Assembly (NCBI GenBank): GCA_027605045.1
Contig: JAQFWX010000029.1
Span: 372,001-436,000, forward strand
Source of the DNA: Phallus indusiatus
Lineage: Eukaryota; Basidiomycota; Agaricomycetes; Phallales; Phallaceae
DNA: 64,000 nt
Direction of reading: 5' to 3'
Below the pieces are notes generated by a model. The model was not told where the DNA came from, did not search any database, and saw nothing but the letters and a program-made list of their open reading frames with translations. Of this stretch, positions 9,479-20,084 are shown in pieces (position 1 is the stretch's first letter; every line of letters begins with the position of its first letter). The translations under genes and the position numbers were made by a program.

Positions 9479-12400
9479 TCAGTCATCTCCCGGAGCTGGT
9501 CCATCAACTTCCACATGACAATCTTCGTCAATCATCGCGTGAATAGTGGAAGCTTCGATGCCATTGCCGTTCATAATCTCAGCTTCAGAATTCCCAAGTC
9601 CTAACGGATCCGCAGCCATCCATATGGGGCGGAACGGTGCACGAACAGCAGGGTGTTCAAAGTCCGTGGGTGTTTGGGTAGTAGCCGAGTGCGGTTTAAC
9701 GCCAGTCAATGCAGCCTTTTCTTCGCTATTCTCGCTGACGTCTTCTTCGTGTTTGTCCTGTTCTTCTACAACGGGCTGCTGGAGTTCCTCCGGCATCTCG
9801 TAAGCACGGTCTGCCAGAGTCAAAGGCAGAGAGTGCAATAAATGTTGGAATGACGAATTCAGAAGATAATTAAAGGCAGCCTGTTCCCCCACAAAAAAAA
9901 AAACAAGTTGAGCAAATAAGTATGGTGGAAGTTTAAACTTAGGCACGTACGGTGAAAGCGATAAGGACGACCATCAATGCACCCTCTGGTATGGCAGAAA
10001 CGTTCTTACTCTGGTCTCGGGACAAGAAGAACAAGGCACACAAGCATATTTGTTGGACATACAAGCCAACAAAGGTATGTTGAATGGCTTTCGCAAAGAA
10101 CAAACCGCCCGTATCTCCCGATGGTGGCATATCCAACTGCCAAAGGAAGAGGTACTTGTAGAGCATGTAGAAGAGGAAGAACGTGAAGCACGCGAGACCG
10201 TTGATGATGGGCGAGATAATCATATATCCGAAGGCTTTTCGTAAATAAAAATCAGTACAAGCGATCGGAGGTTCCACAGTTTTTCAAACCTACTGATAAC
10301 AACAAGAAGGGTGACAGCCGGGTAAGTTGTTCCCCACGCAACATCCGCAAGAGCAAACTTAATGTTGTAAATGGACCGAGGTGTAGAACCGAGGATGGAG
10401 AGTTTCACATAGTACAACACGAGGGATACAATCGTAAGGAATCCACCCGCAGTACCGGACAAACCCTGAAGGACTGGAAAAATCGATAAGTAAAGTACGA
10501 CGTACAAGCATTATTCATTGCTTACTGATATATGTGAGGAAGAATGTACTGGCATTGGGGAGCTTTTGGGCAAGCAATAACGGTACAGAAGAAGGATTCT
10601 TGACCAATTGTGGAAGAGCAGCGATAATACCCGAACTGATTGTCACAACCAAGAAACCATGCTATAAAAACAATATCGCTGAGCTGGTACTGAAGATAGT
10701 AAAATCCTTTCAAGACTTACAACAACTTGGAAAATAAACAACCGTGTCATGAGACTGAGTTCAATGCCAGCTCGAGTAGGAATTCCTTCGAAGCGCGCAA
10801 ACAATCGTAATACAATGGGTAGCAAAATGAACAGGACAGCGAGGAGAACAGACGGTAGAATGCCCTGTATAATACCGACAATTGGTTTTGGAAGAGTGCA
10901 GAGCCACGCGAGCCATTTGTAAGTTTTACAGAGCTGGGCGACATTTGAAACGAAACCAACAAACGACACTACATCGTGGTTCATATAAACATGATAGCTT
11001 ACGCAGACAAGAAGAACTACGGACCTGGAATTGCCCAGCCAACGATAAGTGCAGCAGTGAGACCGAAACTGATAGCGCGACGAATAAGAATCTCGTATGG
11101 GCTGAGACCAAGGTTGCCCCAGACAACATCATCCGGAGAAATTTCAATGTATTTCCCTACCATGCGATAAGGCTCATGATGGATAAGGGCCTGTGCTGCC
11201 ATATGGGCACCAATTTGTTGATAGAATAAAATGAAAGCGGAATTCAACGGTGGGTACTTGTTGTAAACCTCGGGTTCATCTTTGGTGGTGCGTCTCAATG
11301 AGAGGAGAGATTTCTTGCGACTGGCTCGGACCTCGGAACGCAATATGGCTCTCTCAGTCTCGAGGACATTGGTCATTCGCACAATTTCGCCACGTGCCCA
11401 CTCAATGGTGTCTACTTTTTTCCCGATCAATGGCAATGAAAAAGGCATAAAGCTTAAGGGTAAACGATGCGTAGGACGCTTCTTTCTAGGAACAAGACGG
11501 TCCGCTAATGCGACGCTTTGTTCAATGTCTGCGGAGCCAGCATTATCCTTGGTGGGGTTTTTCTTGTGCAGTCTGATAGCGGTCTTGATGAGATTGTGTT
11601 CGGCGGTTTCAAGTTTGTCGCAAGCCGACATGCGACGATCATAAAAGCCAGGCAACTTCTCCAATTCGTGGTTCAGCCAGACCTTTCTGACACCGCCTGG
11701 AACATGCTTGAAGAGATTGGTAAGAGCTTCCTCGCTCAGGTATCTTTGTGGAATGCCAGTAATGAGAAGTGTGTTAGCCTGCGCCGTTGGAGAGTGTGCC
11801 TTATCAACAAGGTGGTGTTGGCGAATGCTTATGAAATGGTGAAGTTCGGTGTAAAGCACGTATAGTATGTAGACTAAAAAATACTCTTTAAAACGATACC
11901 TAATTCAAAAGAAAGTATGGGAATAGTAAATACTTACAAGTGAATACCCATGCGAGGACCAAGTGGGCTGAATAACGAACAGAATCTTTGGGAGCAACAT
12001 TTCCAAAGGTGAACATGACCAAGCCGGTATTACCAGGCACTCCGGTATGTACGCTGGTGACGGGCATTAAGACACCCCAACTGATTACCCAAATCGGGAG
12101 GAGAATTTTGATCATCACTAGAAAAAATGACGAATCAGGATAATGAAGAGAATAATAACTGAAACAACTGACTTCGCACAAACCGGACGAACATGTACGA
12201 ATCAAGACCATTTTGGTGCATTATTTGTTTCGGATCTGCATTAAACACCGCGATTGTCCACCCGAACCAATCCTGCGGCAAGGGCGGAGATCGTTTGCTG
12301 TAGTAATCGCAATCATCAGTAAGGGTACGAGAAAGAAAACAGACGGAAAAGAGAGGTTTGTTTCTTGAACAAGCAGATGAGACAGTGAAGATTTTCTGAG

Positions 12401-12677
12401 ACTCCACTGCCAGGGTCGCGAAATGACGCAATGGTTGTATTATACTTACTCTGGGGGTACTAGGGAAGTACGGGGTTCATAGACTGTTTGAAAGTGTCTT
12501 CTAAGGAGTGTAAATGCCAAAATTTCGGCACCAAAAACAGCAGCATTGAAAACGAGAGAGGTCACAAAGGAAGCTGTAGAGTTGTTTGGAGCTTGCGACT
12601 GTATGCCTTCCGTGCTGTTGGACCTGGAGAAAAGTGAGCTTTATCTGCAGAATTAGCAAGAGAAAAGCGACATACAT
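9479..12677 (-). CDS. CSC1/OSCA-family (DUF221) calcium-permeable stress-gated channel
   Basis: Multi-exon gene. The N-terminal exon encodes a first membrane helix and the family motif YEPRTSLVPP, followed by LPQDWFGWTIAVF, GLDSYMFVRFVR and ILLPIWVISWGVLMPV. The large cytosolic loop (exon about 11859-11017) contains VLITGIPxxY-type and KVWLNHELEKLPG segments and EWARGEIVRM, all classic for CSC1/OSCA proteins. Several further helix-rich exons follow down to the C-terminal motif with PIWMAADPLGLGNSE and a stop at 9479. The first coding exons are 12677-12676 (nucleotides A and T only), 12623-12450 and 12297 onward. The 52-nt first intron has a canonical GTATGT donor and GCTAAT branch, and splits the ATG as AT|G. 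The product sits in the plasma membrane as a mechanically or osmotically gated cation channel. Family assignment is firm; exact internal exon ends were not all worked out. Confidence 0.9.
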
Positions 12678-12732
12678 ATTGAGCGGAGAAGAAGAAGTGT
12701 CGAAGGAAAGAATGTACGGCGAGGCTGAAGGA

Positions 12733-12740
12733 TTTATATA
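12733..12740 (-). promoter_or_regulatory. TATA box of the CSC1-like gene
   Basis: TATATAAA on the minus strand, about 56 nt upstream of the first nucleotides of the split start codon. No ATG lies between. Confidence 0.6.
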
Positions 12741-12743
12741 TGC

Positions 12744-14050
12744 TCGAATGAGCCTTTTGACCTTTAATTGAATGGCTTGAAACTCCGACAAAGGTTCTCA
12801 CGCTTAACACAACAAGCGATGTAAATCATCGCCTACGAATAGTGGCCCTATTATAGCATTGGCTGCTCTGATTGAGAAATTAACCGATGAAATCAAAAAG
12901 ATCGAGTTTTCGATAAGGTAAATTGGCTAGGGATGACACCGGACATTAGCAAACGCCAATTTGTTTGGACCGACGGCAACCGTGACACCTTGGAACCTGT
13001 TTGGGCCTTGAATTTATGCCTAAAATAACGAACTAGCACCGCTTCAGTTCGATGGGACCATTTGTCTTTTTCAAGTGTAAGCCGTGCGAGGCTGCGCAGA
13101 TGCGCCTGGATCTCAAGTGGGAAGCCATGGGAGGCTTGGACTTCTCATTCACTCTCACATCCGAATGACGCACAAAAGTCAGTGTAAATTTACTTCATCT
13201 TCCAGTTGTATTTTTTCGATCAAAAAGAAAAGAGGCTCGAACATCCAATTGAAACAGGACGCGCCGTGCGTTATGACAGGATATGACATTCTCAAGCAGA
13301 CAATGATGATCGACATATACTAGTAGAAGGCATTTCAGAATTCCCGTTCGTAGCGTAACTCAGAAGGTTGAAGAGAAAGGCAGGGACATTGATACATTGA
13401 TACACGGTGCAAAGCGATAGCTTCGAAATCCGAACGCCAGTTGTGTCGACCCAATCGTCGTCATCGATCATCATATCTAGTGGGCCAATTGTACCGCTTC
13501 ACCTGGTCCGGATCTGATCTCAGGACAGTCTGCGGTGTGTTTTGTACCTCTTCGTGTCGAGTAGGTCTACTGCTAGTATGGATGATGGACCTGAATACGT
13601 GGCATACTCTGGTGAAAATGTGAAAAAAATGCTAAGGGTCAAGGGGCTGAGCTTGTTGCTTTCTAACTTGACAAACTTCCCGAACCGCCAACCTACACTG
13701 ACAGGTTTCATTCATTCGTCGTTGTCGCGGTCAAAATGGCGGAAGATGGAATCTTGAAATATACGTACTATGCCTAATCCTGGATTCAAATAAAAACGAA
13801 GTCCGATATTGAAACAGTATTGAATACGTTCCATTTTCAAATTAAAATTAGCGGAGAAGTAAATTATTGCAACTGCATACTTTAATACATAGAATTCCTT
13901 GTTCGGATCACACCCGTCGCTTCTATGTATAGCATCGACTGATAAGGTATTTTTGTATGAGAAAACGACTGGATATATTTTTACATTCGGCACTTTGATG
14001 AAGTTCAAATTTCTATCTCTCGACAAGGAGACGGCTTTAAAAATAAAAAT
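12744..14050. other. Gene-free intergenic stretch
   Basis: Scattered short frames on both strands, none with recognisable similarity or convincing splice structure. Confidence 0.5.
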
Positions 14051-14120
14051 GCATTAAGCGAGAATCAAACTTGCGGCCGGTCGATGGCAACGACCGAGGT
14101 TACCACTACCGCATTAATGC
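14051..14120 (-). tRNA. tRNA-Gly (anticodon GCC), divergent
   Basis: The minus strand folds as a complete cloverleaf of 70 nt. The 7-bp acceptor stem GCATTAA/TTAATGC is perfect. The D stem is CGGT/ACCT with loop AGTGGTA. The anticodon stem GGTCG/CGACC is perfect with loop TTGCCAT, giving anticodon GCC. The variable loop has 4 nt, and the T stem GCAAG/CTCGC has one mismatch with loop TTTGATT. The next base is A (discriminator), followed immediately by five T, a Pol III terminator. The loop AGTGGTA and 4-nt variable loop are typical of tRNA-Gly. Odd points are the AT-rich acceptor stem and the T-stem mismatch, so it may be a decaying or specialised copy. Confidence 0.75.
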
Positions 14121-14253
14121 TTGTGTTTGTTAGTTCGTTTGAGGCCATTCTCATTATTCAGATAGTATTAAATCAAGTCATTCATGCATAAATTAGTGTA
14201 GAATTACAGTACATAGTCAGTTAGAGAATACAAATATGTACAAATACAGTTAT

Positions 14254-14886
14254 CTACTCGTCATCATCAACTCGACGAGGTCTACCTCGCCTGGCAGGCG
14301 CTGCTAAGAGTAGCGTAAATAATAAGTATACTATCCACAAAGCCAACAACATACCTCGTTTTGATGCACGCCTCTTTGCCGCTGCCTTCTTATTCTCTAC
14401 TCGTTTCTCTAATGCCTTATCTTCGTCTCCCTTTTCTTTGTACTCGTTCGGGATCTGCAAGTGGTCAGGAGAAAAAAAGAGGTTACGAGTTGATTTAACA
14501 ACTCACTCCTTCAAATTCGTTTAATTCGGAATCAGGTTTATTGCTGAATTTGTTTGCGCGAGCCTAAACAAAAAAAATAAGCTCACTGAGAAAAGGAAAT
14601 AAAATTCTAACCCTACTTTAGTAAGAATTTCGTTGAACCTCCCAAAGACTTCTCCCTCATGCAGTTTATCCTGATAAAAGGGAAGACTCTCGACAAGCTT
14701 CTTAACCGACCGTTCTGACTTGTAAGGCAAAAGAGATAAACAGAACGCGATGTCGCGCCATTGACGAGGTTCGTCAGCGAGTCGGAATCGTTGGCAAAGC
14801 TTGTCAACAATGTGTTCAACCCTCCACAATTTGTCATCGATGTAATCTTCGTTTGTCGTCCTCGAGGTTTTGTGCGCATTCTCCCG
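14254..14886 (-). pseudogene. C-terminal fragment of condensin complex subunit 1 (CND1/CAP-D2-like)
   Basis: Exons on the minus strand: about 14886-14617, 14563-14507, 14454-14355 and 14303-14254, with three well-formed introns. The translated segments include QWRDIAFCLSLLPYKSERSV, FYQDKLHEGEVFGRFNEIL, ARANKFSNKPDSELNEFEG and a basic tail ending RRGRPRRVDDDE. These match the extreme C-terminus of condensin subunit 1 (HEAT-repeat non-SMC subunit). A full gene would need roughly 1,100 further residues upstream, but an in-frame stop occurs just beyond 14886 and unrelated repeat sequence follows. The splice sites and frame are intact, so the duplication is probably fairly recent. Expression as a small tail protein is possible but unsupported. 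Confidence 0.8.
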
Positions 14887-14984
14887 TTTCCGTCATGGTC
14901 ATTTATTCACCTTTCGTTTACTACTTTCTTTTTCTCCGCTTTTTTTTTGTATATTCCCCTTTGTCTCGCTTTGTGCTCACTGCT

Positions 14985-15260
14985 ATAAAAGCTTCCAAGT
15001 ATCTTCGTGGAAGTTTTATCTATGTCTCTTTCCTGCCCTCTTTAATATCTTCTTCCCCCTAAGACACAGGTTTAAATTACATTCCAGCCCAGTCCCCGCC
15101 GCATGAAAAGTCGAAATCATATGTTGAGCCGGTCAAGTGCTACTCGAGTATCAGTGTCTACGATCACTAATACTTGTCTTAGATGCAAAAAAAGGATGTC
15201 AAATAATTAGGTAGTATTTATTATTAATCAAAGTACGTGACATAATGATAATGCGATACA
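14985..15260. repeat. Decayed copy of the 20.87-21.19 kb segment
   Basis: Begins ctataaaagcttccaagtat and runs through gtggaagttttatctatgtc and gtatcagtgtctacgatcac to a block rich in taatgataatg. The same order occurs at 20870-21190, but here the small ORF is destroyed by a deletion and stops. Confidence 0.75.
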
Positions 15261-15281
15261 AGAGTAATCCATCACAGAATT

Positions 15282-15821
15282 TCAGATTCTATCAGTAGCG
15301 TCTCCGGTTTTCGCTCTATGATAATCATAGAGATGTTTATTTTTCGACTTTTCGTCATGTCCAAAGAATTTCCTTCCATTTATCCTTTGAAATTTACAAT
15401 CCGCCAATTGACAGACGAACACTTCCTTATTGATTGCGTTGTGGTAACCGGTATTTCCGGTTCTCTCCATGAAATAAGGCTTTCCCCCGGCAGTAGGACT
15501 ACTCCAGGGTGACTCCGGTGTCGTGGCGGCCTTTTTTGTAACAACTTTTCTCTGGCGGGGCTCTTTCATTCCAGAACTACAGGAATATTCTGCCAGTGGG
15601 GGCGGGGTCACAGCGACATTTTCTACGCCATGCGCGCTTTTCTGATGTTCTTTCAGATGTTCTTTTCCAGCGGAAGTTTTGTTGCATGTGCTTGATTTGG
15701 ATACTGGAAATGTGCACCGCCACATATAGATACTTTCCCTAACAATGAACGGTGTTTCTTCCGCTGGCAGGGGTTTAATAGAGAAACCAGTGCGGGTTGG
15801 AGTTTTTGGGGTTTTTGGCAT
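15282..15821 (-). CDS. C2H2-like zinc-finger protein, copy 1
   Basis: Intronless 179-residue frame starting MPKTPKTPTRTGF. Two zinc-finger-like clusters are visible: WRCTFPVSKSSTCNK followed by HLKEHQKSAH (C-x9-C...H-x3-H-x4-H), and near the C-terminus VFVCQLADCKF followed by GHDEKSKNKHLYDYH (C-x4-C-x12-H...H-x4-H). The linker is Pro/Ser-rich with ESPWSSP. A TATAAAG lies upstream on the minus strand at about 15949. Coding and flanking sequence are shared with copy 2 (44628-45152, opposite orientation) and a truncated copy 3 (21199-21387). The role is unknown; nucleic-acid binding is inference from the finger pattern. Confidence 0.7.
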   Translation of the reverse strand: MPKTPKTPTRTGFSIKPLPAEETPFIVRESIYMWRCTFPVSKSSTCNKTSAGKEHLKEHQKSAHGVENVAVTPPPLAEYSCSSGMKEPRQRKVVTKKAATTPESPWSSPTAGGKPYFMERTGNTGYHNAINKEVFVCQLADCKFQRINGRKFFGHDEKSKNKHLYDYHRAKTGDATDRI

Positions 15822-16090
15822 ATTTCGTAAATGAAATGATAATGAACGAGAGTATTGGGTTATTTGTGTTCCTCGCGAGACGAGTCAAAGATTGGAAGTG
15901 GGGCGGTCGGGAAAGTGGGTTGTTCTTGAGAGACATTGACAAGCCAAATAGCTTTATAGGTTTAGCGGATAATTGTCCGAGTTGTAATGTCCAAAGGACA
16001 TGCAATAATTACAGGATAGGACCGGGGGTTCAAGTCATTGGACCGAAAATGTTCAATGTTTCCTCAATAAAAGCTTTGCGTCCGCTTCGG
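15822..16090. repeat. Duplicated promoter segment (pairs with 44370-44627)
   Basis: Upstream sequence of zinc-finger copy 1. Read on the minus strand it shares long runs with 44370-44627, including the block around gacaattatc/gacaatcatt, the TATA region and the tract before the ATG. The duplication therefore covers promoter and gene. Confidence 0.75.
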
Positions 16091-16399
16091 ATTTCTGTGC
16101 TACAAGAAAAAGGCTTGACGTATCATTATTTCAAGATCTACACGCGTAGAGGATGGGTAAAAAATATGCGAAATGTACGGTAAACCGAAAACTAACTGCT
16201 AATGAGGGTGTTATTATTCATTTCGTCTTGTGGACGGCATACCGAAGTCGCTATCCTATCTCATTTTATGACCAACTCCGGAACTTGAAAGCTACCCCCG
16301 CAGTGGCTGAGATTTATTTGGTAGAATGAATCGTTAATGAACTTGCTCTACACATTGTAAGGCCAGAACACCTACATATCCGAGTCATCGTCGAACTGC

Positions 16400-16700
16400 A
16401 TGACCAAATCGCACCCAGATGAATCCATTTTCAAAAAATGTGATGCGAAACGTGAAATGGCTTGGTTAGCAGAAAAAGAGTTATATTCTTTCTCCCGGTA
16501 AATATGAGAACGTGAAGAAGCTTCGCGTCGGTGTCACGACAAGTTATCCTTAATTTCAAGAATGACTTGAGAACGTGATTGACATTCGGTGTGTCTTTCT
16601 GATCAGCCCAGAATATATAAGGGTTTCCATCGGCAGGAAGCGTATGGATAGACAAAAAATGACGGTTAAATACATACATAACTGGAAAACACTTTCAAAA
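16400..16700 (-). repeat. Segment downstream of kinase fragment, pairs with about 23930-24360
   Basis: Shares aaaaaatgtgatg, cccggtaa.tatga and agacaaaaaatgacg(g/t)ttaaatac in the same order with 23930-24360. Both copies lie immediately 3' of a kinase pseudogene piece. The frames within are broken and unrecognised. Confidence 0.6.
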
Positions 16701-17045
16701 CAGCAAAATAGAAAGCATATTCAATGCACGCAGAAAATAAACTAAAATTACACCGGGGGTTTTTTGATTTCTTTACACAGACAACTGGGCATATTTGCCA
16801 ACTTGCGCTTCTTCCTGATAAAGATTTCGTTATGTGACGTCTTCCTTGGGAGGATAAACCTAGGCAACTCACCAGGCAGAGATTTCTTTCCTCCTTAGCC
16901 GGCTTCCTTGTTGTGACTTAGTTCCTATTACACGACTTATCACTACCCCGTTTAGCTTTCTGCGGCTCAGCGATTCCTTGAGTCGTTTGAGTTCCCCTAG
17001 TACTTTCGAAGCGGAGGGTCGGAGCTGCGGATCCTCCTGGCATGA

Positions 17046-18211
17046 CATAATAATGTCATGGGACATTCCCTGAGCGTCTTTCAACTGTCCGTAAGGGGAT
17101 TTCAGTTGTCTGATATCCGACGGACATGAATAGCCGGCGTCCACCGGCTCAGCCTATTTGGTCCCACGGGCCGAACCAATACTGTCCTGTCATTCCTTCC
17201 TATATGGTCGAAACTTTCAATTTCTGAGCAGCCACATCTCGAAATCAGGTCATTCTAGACTCAGAACCTTTGTATTTGTGTGTATATAATTAATAAAATA
17301 CTACCATGACCTCTAGAATTCAATATTGGCCTGCACTTGCTTTACTCACTCTGACCGGCGCTTACTCCGTCGAAGGCTGGAGCTCGTATTTAGTGTTGCC
17401 CACGGCTGGATAGCCGAGCCGTTTGGTTTTAGCCGATGCATTTAGCTCGGCTCAATTTGAAGCCCGACTCCGAGCCGGCTAGCTGATGAAATTTCCTCTC
17501 TAAATTTGGTGAAGTTATTTTGGTTAAAATTTTGGATATAACAGGCATATTTAGTCTAAAATAGGTTATGTTTTAATTTCAAGGCATTTGGCGCTGTTTT
17601 TGAGCCAATTCAGCGTTGGATCGAGTGTCACGTAGAAGTCACATGCGTTACACCAACGGCTCAAGCTTTGAATTGACCATCGGCTTCAGTTAGCCGAGCC
17701 AGTCATTCGGCTCCGGTTTCTTTATCTCGGCTAAAACCGGCTTAGCCGCTGCTGAGCTAAGCTATGGGCAACACTGTCCGAGTCGTATTACGTGTTGGGC
17801 GCCGAAAAACAGCTTCTAAAAATACTCTACAACACGTTGATGACTAACTAAGCAGGTCTGGGGAAGCTCACATAGTACAAACTACCAATGTACTTGTTAT
17901 CATGTGTGCACGTTTCTTGGGCTTGAAAACAATTTTAATCAAATATAATAATTTATGACTAGACTTTAAGCAAATAATCACCCAAATCAATTGGGAGAAA
18001 AAGGAGAAATCCAAAGTTGGGACAGGAAAGGTTCATTAGCTGGGACGGAATATGTTCATTAGCTGAGACGGAATTTGTTCAGGGATGGAGACGGAAACGG
18101 CTGATGGAACGGACAGACCTCGCCGGAGGCCAAGACTGTCAGGGACTGTGGAAATCCCCTTACGGACAGTTGAAAGACGCTCAGGGAATGTCCCACGACA
18201 TTATTATATTT
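17046..18211. mobile_element. Non-autonomous TIR element with about 57-bp inverted termini
   Basis: The left end (17046 onward, cataataatgtcatgggaca) and right end (ending 18211) are inverted copies of about 57 bp with two or three mismatches. Both run inward to ggggatttc / gaaatcccc. The flanks tggcatga (17038-17045) and tggagtga (18212-18219) are an imperfect 8-bp target duplication (6/8). No transposase frame is present. It interrupts the last large exon of psiK1. The long TIRs suggest a MULE- or hAT-type non-autonomous element. Confidence 0.75.
17391..17776. mobile_element. Nested hAT-like MITE with TAGTGTTGCCCA / CAGTGTTGCCCA ends
   Basis: Starts TAGTGTTGCCCACGGCT and ends (reverse strand) CAGTGTTGCCCATAGCT. 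Both ends continue into iterated agccgagc/gctcggct motifs, and the centre is AT-rich. Flanking ctcgtatt and gtcgtatt resemble an 8-bp duplication, but the right copy is offset by 5 bp. Lies inside the 17046-18211 element. Confidence 0.65.
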
Positions 18212-18785
18212 TGGAGTGAGATAACCAATGAAAGGCTCCATAAACTCTATTCCGTCATAATCCTAGATACCAGTTAACTTATTATATTATCACCGAGGAC
18301 GAGAAAGAGAAATCACACCGCAAGTACGTCTAATAGCCATCCCGACTTTAAATACGTCTACCTTGAATGGATCATAAGGTATCGTCAAAGACGCCTCCGA
18401 AATGCTCTTTTCTTGTCCCAGTCTTCCGACCAACAAATATCGCTCTTCAAAACTGCGAAATCGAGACGGGATAGCTCAAAGTCAATCTAGTAATGTTTAA
18501 TAGGTCCCACCGCTCTCCTGGATTTGGTGACAATTCGGATTACCCCGTCAGGTTGGCGGAATTGTTCACAATAATGAAATCCTTTAGGTGTGACTTTTGT
18601 AGGGTCCATGAGGAAATTTAATAAACAAGCCTGAGATTTGAGTGTCACCTGTAATTTCAATAATTTATTATTCAATTCATGCCGTACTTTGTGTGTGACA
18701 CCGGGCCAAAATAAGTAAAATAAAACTTTGTCATTTGTCATAAATCAATAAAAAAAACATTTGCTAGTACTAAAGTTACATCCAA

Positions 18786-19468
18786 CTAGAAGTAGATTCG
18801 CTCAACCTTAAAGAGTTGCGCACTGGTGTTGTTCGCTTCTTGGAAACTGAAAATAGGCTGAAAAATGGACTGTTAATATCCGAATGATCCGATGGGAAGT
18901 GAAATATCCCTACTTCAGAACCGGTGGCATGCTTGTGATAAGTAAGCCTGCTGCTGATAATACCGGGGTTGTCAATGCTATAGGAAAGCACGTCAACATC
19001 TAGAAAGACTCTTCATCACCCTGACCTGATCTAACTTACAACACATAGCCTTCGTTGTTAGTTTCATCACGTCGAAAGTTGAGCTCAGCCGTCACCCTTT
19101 CAGGATTAGCTGAAACAAAGAGAGCGCCCTGAAATTTCGAATGGCATAACAGAGTAAGAATGGTGCAACGGAGCTAATTGTATATCAAACCTTGTCCTTG
19201 ATGATCCACCTGTAACCGTCTGATTTGGCATGCACAGTGGTAGTATTGGTGTTAGTGTCCTTCAGCTCCCAAGCGAACTTTGTGATGTTTCAGAAATGTC
19301 GGTGAAACGTATTCAGGACAAAGAAATTCTTACCCTATCACCTAGATCTACGATAGCATCGGGGGGAGGAATGGGTTCGATGTGAGGCCCGATAGTGAGA
19401 TAACTGTCTTGAGGAGCGTCTTTGGGACGAATGATATAGGTACCAGCAGGTATATCAGAGTTCACCAT
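18786..19468 (-). CDS. Small beta-trefoil protein, I66-type protease-inhibitor-like
   Basis: Five exons on the minus strand (19468-19334, 19277-19191, 19128-19040, 18977-18914, 18857-18786) give 148 residues with all phases consistent. It starts MVNSDIPAGTYIIRPKDAPQ, has an internal FAWELKDTN and GYRWIIKDKG, and ends SAQLFKVERIYF. The pattern G-x-Y-x-I at the start, W-x-[LV] in the middle and a terminal L-F-x-[FV]-x-R fits small mushroom beta-trefoil proteins. I judge serine-protease inhibitors of MEROPS family I66 (cospin-type) more likely than ricin-B lectins. It has no signal peptide, so it is cytosolic, as is usual for mushroom defence beta-trefoils. The gene lies between the two halves of psiK1. 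The exact subfamily is uncertain. Confidence 0.65.
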
Positions 19469-20084
19469 TGCGAAGTATTACTTGAGGTGTGAAAGAGTTC
19501 GAAGAATGAGGGTTGGGGGTCTTTCAAGTCGGCGTTTTTATACGTTTACGCAAGATATTGTTGCTCTTGGAGTGATCTCATATGCCCAGCTTGTGCCCAG
19601 AGACTTCGGTTCAGGAGACGGAAATATGCAGAACAGAAGGGCACATATTCAATCCTATTGGACCCGGCCATCATAGACTGCCGCCCAGTGTGTCTTGCGC
19701 CGGTTGCTAATACATACCTCGCATTCGTCAACATTACAACATCGTGACGTGTATGAGGGGAAGGTTTGAAATCGACATGTGGGCACACATTTCTCGTTGT
19801 TGGTCGTTATTCATCGACATCACGCGCACAAGAGAAACAAGAGTTATTTGAAGGGGTGATTCCAATGGAGAATTTCTTTTGATCCACCGCGTTTCGAAAT
19901 TCTTCTGCAATCATCGTAATCACTTTCGCGGCTTGTTGTCCAAAGCGTTGCCGGTTTCTCGAATTGACGTTCCAAGACGAAGGACTTGACCTCGTGAAAA
20001 TGCGAATTGCAAAGGTGCTTCATCGAAACATGAGGGAGTTGTCGCTAAACATGACGTGACGAAGCAAGTCATGCGAGATCACTC

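Larger units (their letters stand above)
16748..18741 (-). pseudogene. Kinase pseudogene psiK1, C-terminal two-thirds, split by a TIR element
   Basis: Reading the minus strand, 18741-18220 encodes FLMDPTKVTPKGFHYCEQFR, the IDF region and LVGRLGQEKS-like sequence with in-frame stops, down to MEPFIGYLT. The frame resumes at 17037 with EDPQLRPSASKVLGELKRLK and a final exon ending KKPPV at 16748. These are exons 4-6 of the intact kinases at 56145 and 61243. The 1.17 kb between 17046 and 18211 is an inserted TIR element. The N-terminal exons of a related copy are at 20085-20465, beyond the beta-trefoil gene. A dead copy of the local kinase family. Confidence 0.8.

Noticed and set aside
17391..17776. 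Perfect 8-bp target duplication for the nested MITE
   Set aside because: ctcgtatt and gtcgtatt match 7 of 8, but the right copy is 5 bp away from the TIR end, so I report the element without a firm duplication.
18786..19468. Ricin-B-type lectin
   Set aside because: No QxW repeats are visible. The short size and terminal LFKVERI pattern fit protease-inhibitor-like beta-trefoils better.
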